Origin: Cannabis sativa
Lineage: Eukaryota > Streptophyta > Magnoliopsida > Rosales > Cannabaceae
DNA: 64,000 bases
Assembly (NCBI RefSeq): GCF_029168945.1
Contig: NC_083607.1
Coordinates: 33,527,257 to 33,591,256, forward strand
Reading direction: 5' to 3'
Position 1 is the first letter of the stretch. Every line of letters begins with the position of its first letter. This document shows positions 22,220-32,158 of the stretch, piece after piece. The position numbers and the translations under genes were made by a program. A model generated the notes under the pieces. The model made no database searches. It saw only the letters and a program-made list of their open reading frames with translations, and was not told the DNA's origin.

Positions 22220-22999
22220 TGTTGACCGAGATTTTCGGCAACTAGTAAAATATGATTATACTATTGAGCTGTAAGAATGTGAGAGAAGGATTTTTACGTG
22301 GTTGGGGCGTTAATGAGCCTTAGTCCACGAGTCTTTGTTATTACTGGATGTATTTAATACAGATTCTACACTTGAGAGAATGTCACCCTTATAAATACAG
22401 ACAATGTTCTTGGTGAGTATTTACTCTTCTTGCTCATATGCAGCCCAAGATTCTCGATCCCATTTAATGAGCTTTGAGGGGGTATTTATAGTGTTTTGGT
22501 GGGGTAATCCCTAGAATTGTTCTTACAAGTGTATTTGTAAGTATCCATAAAGTTGGGTATTCCCAATGAATATACCATGGGTAATGCATGGTCAAATCCC
22601 TAGGTGCTGTAGGGTTTTTATGAAGAATGTCCTTTTTGCCTTGTGATTGATGTGACTCTTCGCAGTGTAGCCGTCGCTAGACTTAAATGATCATTACTGT
22701 GGCGCTGCTAATTGGAGGTTGTGCCGTCAGACTTTATTGCGTGTTGCAGTCCCAACACGCTTCCTCCCATGCAGCATTAAATGCGACTTGATTGCTCAGG
22801 AGAAGCCTGACACCTCACGGAGAGGCTTTATGCTATGCGAGCGTCCTGGAGAGCCTTGCACTCCGGGTGCCTCCTCCGGGACTTATGCTTAGGGTATTTC
22901 CTTGTGGCATACAAAGACTTAGCAAATATTCATAAGTTATCTGATCCACGTGTCCCTGTTCAGTTGGTCCACGTATATTGGGTGAAATCAGGGGCAACA
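22220..22999 (-). repeat. 5' LTR of element B
   Basis: 780 bp, from TGTTGACCGAG to GGGGCAACA on the + strand. It matches 10,921-11,610 apart from the 90-bp block and about a dozen substitutions. TATA box (- strand) at 22,483-22,490. The outer edge is followed at once by the right target duplication CTGTC. Confidence 0.95.
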
Positions 23000-23202
23000 C
23001 TGTCTGACACCATTAATGCGCCGTATCAATCAATGGGCGCGAAACGAATCGACCCCTGCAAAAAGGGAATCGCTGCATTAAAAGCCATCATTAAATACAC
23101 CCTCACGCGCTCAAAGGTCGTGCCAGGAAACCGAGGAGTCAACCGGAGGCACTTGAACAAGCCTTGTTTCGTTTTTCAAAAGAACAAGGCTTGGGGGGTA
23201 AA
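23000..23202 (+). other. Remaining 3' UTR and polypurine tract of element A
   Basis: Begins with the duplicated CTGTC, then continues A's 3' UTR (TGACACCATTAATGCGCC), which matches the reverse complement of B's 11,625-11,810. It ends with the polypurine tract TTGGGGGGTAAA at 23,191-23,202 directly before the LTR. Confidence 0.85.
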
Positions 23203-23940
23203 TGTTGCCCCTGATTTTGCCCAGTATACGTGAACCAATCAGATAAGGACACGTGGATCAAGCAATTCACAAATATTTGCTAAGTCTCTATGCCATAAGG
23301 TAGCGTCCAGGACGTAGCCCCCGGAGAAGGCACATGGAACTTCATATGCTCTCGGAGACTCGAATAGCACTAAGGCATCTCCGCGAGGTGTCAGGCTTCT
23401 CCTGAGCAATGAAGTCGCATTAAATGGCGCATGGGAGGAAGCGTGTTGGGACTGCTACACGCAATAAAGTCTGACGGCACAACCTCCAACGAGCAGCGGC
23501 ACAGTAATGATCATTTAAGTCTAGCGACGGCTACACTGTGAAGAGTCACGTCAATCAAAAGGCAATAAGGACATTCCACATAAAAACACTACAGGACCTA
23601 GGGATTTGACCATGCATTACCCATGGTATATTCATTGGGAATACCCAACTTTATGGATACTTACAGATACACTTGTAAGGACAATTCTAGGGATCACCCC
23701 ACCCAAAACACTATAAATACCCCCTCAAAGCTCATTAAATGGGATCGAGAATCTTGGGCTGCATATGAGCAAGTAGAGTAAATACTCACCAAGAACATTC
23801 TCTGTATTTATAGGGTGAAAACTCTCCCAAATATATTCTCTGCATTAAAGACATCCATAAATAACAAAGACTCGTGGACTAACGCTCATTAACACCCCAA
23901 CCACGTAAAAATCCTTCTCTCACTTTCTTACAGCTCAGTA
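23203..23940 (+). repeat. 3' LTR of element A (last 42 bp missing)
   Basis: Starts TGTTGCCCCTG after the polypurine tract. It is collinear with the 5' LTR and stops matching after CAGCTCAGTA at 23,940. The 5' LTR has 42 further bases to its end, so the U5 edge and the target duplication are lost here. Confidence 0.9.
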
Positions 23941-24038
23941 TTTGTGTTCTCGGTTTGAGTACTCGCCATTCTGGGTTGAATACTCGCACTTGTTCATTAG
24001 TTCGTATTATTATTATAATTCATTTTTGGTGTTGTAAA

Positions 24039-25950
24039 ATTCCTTCAAGAACACCTGCATTGCCGAACCCAGGAAATACAAAGGTTTCGCAAGCTGTTAA
24101 TCCTGGACAACCGGCAAACGTGGGTAACGGTGTAACGACTCCTATAGATGAAATCGCGCCTAGTGTGCAAGAGACTGGGAATAACAGTTCCGCACTCAAC
24201 TAGAGCATTCATAACACAACCGTTCCGCCAGGAGCCAACACCCAGACAACCATCGGAGATGCTACTGAGTTACAAAAGATCTACGTGAAGCTCTTGGACT
24301 CATGCACGGTCATAACAATACCCTAAATCATGATCAGGAAGAACTCCGTGCTGCGGTAAATCACGCGTTCGAAGAACAAAGGCGTATCTTTACCGAGTGG
24401 AGAGACGGAGAGATGGAGGCGTTAAGGGCTCATCATACAGAAATTGAAAATTGTAGTCGGCAAGCTACTATGTTGATACGAAAAGCCTACAAAACTGTAG
24501 GTCAGCAACCTCCGAATGTCATCCCCCTGGGTGAGACGGACGAAGATCGAGCGATGAATACTTCCCCGACTGCAAATGGTCAGCCGTCCAATCCCCAGTT
24601 ACGAGTTCCACTTGTGGGCCAAGTGGTAGGCGGCAGACCTTGTCTAGTAATTCATCAGGAGAGATCATACCTGATGATTCCAACCAAATTAAGGGTGCCA
24701 TTCCACCTGTCAACCAAGCGAATCAATCGCTAAGACAGCCAGGCGCTTCTGTATTGGAAAGGTTGGGGGTGACTCACGACCTAAGGATTGATTTGAATAG
24801 AAGGAGAGGAGTAGACGATTAGAATGTCACGACGATTGTGCAGCCCGGAGGCCGTGCTCAAATTCCCGCTTAGAAAGATTCTGACGTAATTCAAATGGAC
24901 GAAAATGCCGAGCAGGTTACCCCAACCGTACAGGCACAGCGAGACGAACTGAAAAATATGTTCCATGGCATGGCTGGATAGAGAAACAATGATCTCGAGC
25001 TGGACCAAGCACGCAGAACTCCTTTCTCACCTGAGATCAATGTCTTGGCATTGCCCCACAAGTTTAAAATGCCAACATGGAAGATGTATACGGGGAGAGA
25101 AGATCCCCTTTCCCATCTCAAGTATTTTGAAATGCAAATGGATTTGCAAGGGGTACGAGGAGATGTGTGTTGTAGAATTTTTCCTGCTACCCTATCGGAA
25201 GCCCCTCAGCAATGGTACTTCAAGTTGGCCCTTGGAAAGTTTAGTTCATGGAAAGCCTTCTCTTCGGAATTCCATGCACAATTCTCCTCCTCACGCCAAC
25301 TTCCATTGCATCTAGGAGACTTGGTCGAAGTTAAGCAACGACCAGGCGAGCCTCTCCAGGCATACATCAGCAGATTCATGACGGAGGCGACCAAAGTTTC
25401 ACGGGTAACTAAAGATGGAAAGTTATCCGCGATACTGGGGGGCATTGAAGTCCTCGGCGAACTTTGGAAGGATATAAGGAAGAACAGGCCTGTAGACTCA
25501 ATGAGTGATTTTCTTGACCGTGCCGAAGGCTTCATCAGCTCGAAGAAGCCATTCAACGAGTAGAAGGTGAGCAAAAGCCTGGCAAGTCAAAGGCTCCTTC
25601 TACTGGAACATCTGCCCAACTTCCCATGACCCAAATAATTCAAGCTCAAGTGGTAAATGCTCCAACAACAACCACAAGCAAGGGAATGGGAAGAAAGGAA
25701 AATTTGCCGGCAAAATTGAACAAGCTCCCCGCGAAAATCAAGTCAAGTACACTGGAGTCACTAACTTGACTGAAGATATAGAACGTGTTTACATGGCAAC
25801 TCAGTCGCTGGCCCCTTATAAAAAACCCGGACCCATGAAGAAAGATGTCAGCAAGAGGGACAAGACAAAGTTTTGTCGGTTCCACAGAGACTACATCCAC
25901 GACACTAATGAATGCAACAACTTGAAACAGGAAATTTGATTCCTGATAAG
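24039..25950 (+). pseudogene. gag: gag of element D (broken, start codon lost)
   Basis: The reading frame PSRTPALPNPGNTKVSQ begins at 24,039, where ATT stands in place of a likely ATG. Stops separate this from 24,302-24,733 (EELRAAVNHAFEEQRRIFTE, coiled coil) and from the capsid-like core 25,045-25,563 (LPHKFKMPTWKMYTGREDPL ... ALGKFSSWKAFSSEFHAQFS). The zinc motif CRFHRDYIHDTNEC lies near 25,873-25,915, followed by a TGA. The order matches A's gag, with little identity outside the core. Confidence 0.85.
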
Positions 25951-26160
25951 GAAAAACAACCCACACCTGAAAATGTATGTCAAGACCGATCAGGGTCAAA
26001 GGAACGACAATAACCAAGATTTGCTACCCCCACCATTAGATGGGCATCTGCAAGTTATCGTTTGAGGCCCGCATATTGCTGAAGATTCGGGCGAAGCTTG
26101 GAGAGGTATGCCCGAACAACACAACATGAGCAAGAAGAAGTTATCCTAGTCTTGTAAGAA

Positions 26161-26720
26161 ATGAAGCCCAAAGTTCCACGAGCAGAAGAGACGACCATAA
26201 CCTTCAACGATGAAGACGCTGTCAAAATTAAATTTCTGCACAATGACCCGTTGGTCGTGGAAGTACAGATAGCCAACAAAATGGTGGCTAGAACCATGAT
26301 CGACAATGGAGCCTCTTCCAACATCTTATTTAAAATTGCTTATGAAAAGATGGGACTCCAACTCAAGGATCTAACCCCATGTCTCCAGCCTGTCTATGGT
26401 TTCTCAGGTCAAGGAGTCGCACCTCTAGGACAAATTCGTCTACCCCTCACTGTTGGACAAGCTCCGACGAGCATGACTATTATGGAAGAGTTCCTTCAAC
26501 TTTTAACGTAATGCTAGGTCGGACGACCTTGTATGACTTAAAGGCTATCACATCAATATTCCACTCATGCTTGAAGTTTCCAACAAAGAATGGGGTAGGG
26601 ATCCTAAGAGGAAACCAACAGTCTGCTGGGGAATGTTACAACCTTGCAGTGGCCAAGGCTAAGAAGGAAGTATCCTCCAGGCAGAGCACAGACAAGGGAA
26701 AAAACATTTCCAAATAGGGA
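26161..26720 (+). pseudogene. pro: Protease of element D
   Basis: MKPKVPRAEETTITFNDEDA leads to TMIDNGASSNILFKIAYEKM, the retropepsin active-site region with Asp kept. The frame runs to 26,511, then shifts to one containing VMLGRTTLYDLKAITSIFHS, which matches the protease end seen in A and B (ILGRPALVDF). It would cleave the Gag-Pol polyprotein. Confidence 0.85.
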
Positions 26721-26744
26721 ACTTCCCAAGGCGGGGATGAACAT

Positions 26745-28692
26745 ATGGATCCTCGACTAGGGGACCCAAGCAGTAATGTTGGACCTGTGGAAGAGTTTAA
26801 AGAGATCGAGATCGATCCAGATATCCTGACCAGAATGCTAAAGATTGGAAAAGGTTTGTTGCTCGAAGTAAAATTAGAATTGATAAAATTTTTGAGAGCA
26901 AACTTAGATAATTTTTCCTGGTCACATGCAGATATGGTTGGAATTGATCCTTCTATCATTTCACATGTTCTGAATATTGATCCTAACTTCCGGCCATACC
27001 AACAAAAACGAAGGTTGTTGGACAAAGAACGAGCAGTAGCCCTGAAGGAAGAAGTTGAAAAGCTACGCAACAACAACTTTATAATTGAAGCTTTCTACCC
27101 AGCTTGGGTTGCAAATCCCATATTGTTGCCCAAGCCGAACAAGAAATGGTGAGTCTGTATTGATTTCACGGAGCTCAAAAGCATGCCCCGAAGACTGTTT
27201 TCCACTTCCAAGGATCGATCAGCTCGTAGATGCAACAACAGGGCAGGAAATATTAAGCTTCATAGATGCTTACTCAGGCTACAATCAAATCAAAATGCAT
27301 CCACCAGACCAAGAACATACAAGTTTCCGACCAGATATGGGTCTATATTGCTACAAAGTAATGTCGTTTGGTCTAAAAAACACTGGAGCAACATACCAAA
27401 GAATGGTAAACAAACTTTTTAAAGACCAGATCGGGCAAAATATGGAAGTGTACATGGATGATATGCTCGTCAAATCCAGAAAGGTTGGGAGGCAGATAGA
27501 CGACCTGGATGAATGCTTCAAAGTCCTTAGAAAGTACAATCTGAAACTAAATCCCTCTAAGTGTTCCTTTGGAGTCAGCTCGAGAAAGTTTCTAGGCTTC
27601 ATCGTCAATGCCCGATGAATCGAAGCTAATCCAGAGAAGATTCAAGCCCTCTTGGATATGGACTCGCCAACTAGAACCAAAGAAGTGCAAAGTTTGACTG
27701 GTTGGATCGTCGCGCTCAGCAGATTTTTTTCAAAATCAACAGATAAGTCTGTTCCATTGTTCAATATCGTGCGAGAAAACAAGCAGTTTGAGTGGACGGA
27801 GGAATGTAAAAAATCTTTCCAAGAGCTAAAAGCACAACTTGCAAAACCTCCCGTACTCTCACAACCTCTGGACGGAGAAGAACTTTGAATATACTTAGCT
27901 GTCACAGAGCATGCCATGAGGGCTAGGCTAATTAGAGAAGAGAACAACGTATAGCACCCAGTCTATTACTTCAGTAAAAGACTCATTGAGGCCGAGGGCC
28001 GATACCCGTTGATAGAAAAACTCGCTCACTGCCTTATTCTAGCAACAAGAAAGTTAAGGCCTTATTTTCAAGCTCATTCTGTTGTAGTATACACTGACCA
28101 GCCACTATGCCAAATATTGCAAAAGCCAAATGCTTCTGGATGGCTACTCAAGTGGGCGGTATAATTAGGCCAGTACGAAATCACTTTCCAACCCCGAACA
28201 GCAATAAAAGGCCAAGCCTTAGCAGACTTTGTGGTAGAATGCACAACCAAGAAAGAAAGCATACCAGAAAGCAACCGCGAGCTGGTACAAACATCTCAAC
28301 CAAGTAACAATGAAGATAAGCCAACCTGGAAACTATATGTAGATGGGTCAGCTACAGATCAACTATCTGGTGCAGGATTTTCCCTTGTCACGCCTGGGGG
28401 GCAACACCTCCACTCCACATTCAAGTATTGATTCAAAGCATCTAACAACGAAGCCGAGTACGAAGCTCTAATTGCTGGGCTAAGGCTAGCCCAGGAGATG
28501 AAGGCCAAACACATTGAAATCTGCAGCGATTCACAGCTAGTGGTGAACCATGTATTCAGAGAATATGAAGCTCGATGAGAAAAGATGATAGCATATCTGA
28601 GAAAAGTACATTATCTACTCGCACAATTCAAAAGCTACGGTCTCCGACAAATTCCAAGGGAATAAAACACAACTGCAGACGCGTTAACTCGA
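26745..28692 (+). pseudogene. pol: Reverse transcriptase and two RNase H domains of element D (many stops)
   Basis: RT starts with the linker VEEFKEIEIDPDIL. A TGA at about 27,152 precedes VCIDFTELKK. The catalytic box is YMDD at 27,451-27,462, where A and B have YVDD; the residue change is conservative. Stops follow near 27,616, 27,886, 27,952 and 28,164. The second RNase H begins at WKLYVDGSATDQLSGAGFSL (about 28,327) and continues [17 protein letters not shown] and SDSQLVVNH with three more stops. The domain order equals that of A and B. Confidence 0.9.
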
Positions 28693-30051
28693 TTGGCAAG
28701 CAACAATGTAAGTGACAAGGGGAACTTGATTCCTATCAAGTTCCTCGAAGAGCATAGCATCACTAGCACGGAAGAAATCGAAATGATTCACACTTCCCCA
28801 AACTGGATGACACCAATAGCAGGCTACCTTAACTCTAGGAAACTCCTAGATGATCGGAATGAAGCTCAAAAAATGAGAAGGAAAGCTGCACGGTATATCA
28901 TAGTAGAGGGAATTATGTACAGAAGAGGGTTCTCTACGCCATTGCTCATATGTGTTACTCAAGAAGAAGCGGCACAACTCTTATCTGAGATGCACGACGG
29001 ATTCTGTGGAAATCATGCCGCCGGGCAAAGCTTATCTATGAAAATTCTAAGGCAAGGTTACTTCTGGCCAATGATGATTGAAGATTCAAAATCATATGTT
29101 AAGCAGTGTGACAAATGCCAGAGATTTTCAAAGATACCACGAGATCCACCTAACGAGTTACTGCAGATGCAGAGTCCGTGGCCCTTTGCAATTTGGGGAA
29201 TTGGCCTGATCGGACAATTACCCAAAGGTAAAGGAGGAGAGCAGTATGTAGTGGTAGCGGTTGATTACTTTACTAAGTGGACAGAAGTCGAACCACTCGC
29301 AACCATTACATCAAAGAAAGTTCAAGACTTTATTGTGAAGAACATAATCTGTCGGTTCGGATTGTCGTACAAGATAGTTTCGGATAATGGCAAGCAGTTT
29401 GACAGCCAGTCCTTCACCAACTTTTGTGCAAACCATGGTATCATCAAAAGTTTCTCCGCAGTGGCACATCCTCAAGCGAATGGTCAAGTTGAAGCAGTCA
29501 ACAAGACCTTGAAGGATACAGTGAAGAAAAAACTTAAAGTTGCCAAAGGAAATTCTCCAGAAGAGCTTCCTGAAGTTCCATGGTCATATCGGACAACTGA
29601 GAAAATGGCAACCGGACAGACACCATTCGCAATGGCATACAGATATGAAGTTATGCTGCCTGTAGAACTCGAGCCACCTTCCCACAGAAGATTGATCTGC
29701 ACTCAAGATACCAATCACATACTCCTAGCAGAATCACTTGATGAAATCGAAGAGAGAGGATTCACTGCAAACTTAAAGTTGATGGCCCATCAACAAAAAG
29801 TAGCTCGATATTTCAACAAACAAGTGAAAGCTCAAAAATTCTTCGTGGGAGATATGGTCCTGAGAAGGGTATTCCTAAACACCAAAGAGATTATGGCAGG
29901 TGTACTTGATCCTAACTGGGAAGGACCATATCAAGTTGTCGAAGTTCTCGAATTCGGAGCATACAAATTAGGTAAGTATGACGAAAAAATACAACTCGTT
30001 CTAGTACCACGGTATTGGAATGGGGAACATTTAAGAAAATACTACCAATAA
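28693..30051 (+). pseudogene. pol: Integrase of element D (open frame, first catalytic Asp changed to Gly)
   Basis: A 452-codon open frame, the longest clean integrase frame in the Tat copies. The zinc region reads HDGFCGNHAAGQ ... CDKCQRF. The first catalytic position reads WGIGLIG against WGIDLIG in A (codon GGC at 29,203-29,205). The second (VSDNGKQFD) and third (GQVEAVNK) are intact. The C-terminal part has GPYQVVEVLEFGAYKL. With one of three metal-binding residues missing, the enzyme should be inactive despite the open frame. Confidence 0.92.
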
Positions 30052-30251
30052 AGTACTAGGTCGGGTGACCACATTAAGTATTGAATGAACATTTACTTTA
30101 AAGTGAATGGTCTGCTGGGCGGACTACACTCAAAGATTTTGATAAAAGAAACAAAGTACTAAGATATTTAAAGTACAGTTTCTTATTTCTGCAATTTGTT
30201 TTATTTCATGTTAAGCTAAAAGATCAGATTGGATCAAATAGCTCTGATGTA
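30052..30251. other. D 3' UTR before the E insertion
   Basis: About 200 bp after the integrase stop, AT-rich, no coding signal. It continues at 40,293 beyond E. Confidence 0.6.
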
Positions 30252-30256
30252 AGTTA
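30252..30256 (+). other. Left target-site duplication of element E
   Basis: AGTTA here and AGTTA at 40,288-40,292 flank E exactly, with no mismatch. Confidence 0.95.
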
Positions 30257-32139
30257 TGTTGGGTTTTATGCCCTAAATAAAACTCTGTTTCAATGTAATC
30301 CAGATTATTCTATATCAATAAAGTAACAGAAGTAATTTTTCATTCACTTGTGTATGTTTTGGTTCACTTAATCAATTGCTTGTCTATTTGATTTATAAAT
30401 TCATCCAAACCCCTTTCACATACTTGAACATGTTTATTGTGTTGTCAACACAGTGGAAAATAAACATGACTATGTGAATAAAGTATTCCTAAATTTATCA
30501 GAACACTGGGTTTCACTGATATGACAATCTACAACAGAGTTTACTTACATTTGGAGAAATGTTATGTTCTTTCCAAAACATAGGTTAAAGTAAAGCTCAG
30601 TTTGGATGCATGGAGTATGCATTGGATTTGACCGATATTGAACTTTGAATTAGATTTTGAAACTTACCATAAACATCTATTCAATTCAATATCAGAAGTT
30701 GATCCTAGATCACATGATCTAAATCCTGATATGGTTAGGCTTAATTTCAAGAGTGTTATTCGTGTTCTTTGATTTGTTAGTTAAGCCTAAAACTGTAGTC
30801 TGGGCATTACATACATTTTGGGAACACGGTAGTGCGGTTGAGTGGGAGCGCTAACATAAATATGGAATCTATAGCTTCTATCTGGCGAATAGTAAGCAAA
30901 GGCTGATCTCCTTCGAGCTTAACCAAACGAGATAAATGATTGAGTACTCATTTCACTTAGTTGAAATATCATTTATACAGGGTTAAGTGTTTTAAGGATA
31001 AAATACATTGTAGGGTGTTACGGTAATCTAAGTCCCTTTACAGTGTAGATCATCCATATAGAGGATCATTGATCACATCAGGATTATAACAATGGATAAC
31101 TAATAATGTGTCTATATGGTGGAACATATAGAGCATTCTATATACTGAGAGTGCAATTCTGAGTTCTATGTGTGGATTCAACGCAGAATTAATAAGTCAG
31201 TGAATTTAAGTGGTGAATTCTAGATCTGCTTATTGGAAGCTCGGATATATAGACACATGGTCCCCTCACTAGTTGAGATGATATTACTTGTAGGACTCAT
31301 TTAATTGATTTTAATTAATCAATTAAAAATTCTCAAGATAAACTTGTCAGTTTGAGAATTTGGCACTCATTAAGGGCAAAACAGTAAATAGAGATTTTGA
31401 AGGGCATATTTATTAATTAGGAAACTTTAATTAGTTTCATTATTAATAAAATAAATGATAATATATTATTTAATAATTATTTTTAATTATTAAGTAATTA
31501 GATTTATCATTAATATGGTTGAACAGTGGAATTGGCAACATTTCACAAAAAGGGAAACTATCAAGTGTAGCAAAAGGAAAGTTGGAAAAGAGGCAAGCCT
31601 TGTTTCCACATTGCCTAGGCCGGCCCCCTTTACCTTCCTTTTCCCTTGATTTTCTCAGTTCAAAATGTCAATCATAGCCCTTGGTGGTCTTCTATAAATA
31701 GAAGGCAAAGGCTTCAGATTTTAACATCTCTGAAAAAGCTTTTCACAGCATTATTCTGAAAGAATTTTCTCTCAGAAAATTCTCTCTGAGCCGCCACCCT
31801 CTCTCTCTCTATACCTTCACTGTTTCGAAATATATGAGTGCTAGAGTAGTGCCCACACACATCAAGTTATACCTCAATGATAGTGAGGAAGGCTGTGTAG
31901 AATTCAGAGACAACAAAGAAGGACTTTCGGGCTCAGATCTTGATTATACTCTGCTACAGAAAGGAATCAGGGGTTAGAGATCTGAGTGCGAGGAGACATA
32001 TATATTCCGCTGCAATCACTGTAAGATTTCTGATACTCTTATGTATTTAATTTCATATCGTTTTAGAAGTTCATATTTAGGTTGTTAAATCAACATACTT
32101 GTGAGTAGATCTAAGATCCTGGTAAAATAACTTCCAACA
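30257..32139 (+). repeat. 5' LTR of element E
   Basis: Starts TGTTGGGTTTTATGCCC and ends CTTCCAACA. TATA box TATAAATA at 31,693-31,700, inside TTCTATAAATAGAAGG, followed by a CT-rich stretch. Matches 38,404-40,287 throughout. Confidence 0.95.
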
Positions 32140-32158
32140 ATTGGCACCAGAGCCATGG
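32140..32158 (+). other. Primer-binding site of element E
   Basis: ATTGGCACCAGAGCCATGG directly follows the LTR. It resembles the initiator-Met tRNA site TGGTATCAGAGCC usual in plant copia elements, with changes at two positions. Confidence 0.7.

Larger units (their letters stand above)
10921..22999 (-). mobile_element. Element B: complete Ty3/gypsy Tat-type LTR retrotransposon inside element A
   Basis: Read on the - strand from the 5' LTR (22,999-22,220) to the 3' LTR (11,610-10,921), with TG...CA ends on both sides. Same family as A but a distinct copy: it keeps several segments that A has lost and lacks one that A keeps. The LTRs differ by a 90-bp deletion and about a dozen substitutions. 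The internal order matches A: gag, protease, RT, two RNase H domains, integrase, repeats, antisense gene, polypurine tract. Target duplication CCGTC/CTGTC. Because it lies in the opposite direction to A, the two internal regions form a roughly 10-kb inverted repeat. Confidence 0.95.
1..23940 (+). mobile_element. Element A: Ty3/gypsy Tat-type LTR retrotransposon, split by element B
   Basis: Composite of 1-10,920 and 23,000-23,940, read on the + strand. Order seen: 5' LTR (cut by the window edge), primer-binding site, gag, protease, RT, RNase H, second RNase H, integrase, 3' UTR, antisense gene, polypurine tract, 3' LTR. Element B is inserted in the 3' UTR at 10,920/10,921. Removing B restores continuity with the equivalent part of B itself. 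The two A LTRs are collinear over 684 bp with roughly 20 differences by eye, more than B's LTR pair, which fits A being older. All pol frames carry stops, so the copy is not autonomous. Tat assignment rests on the second RNase H and the antisense 3' gene, both known for that lineage. Confidence 0.93.
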
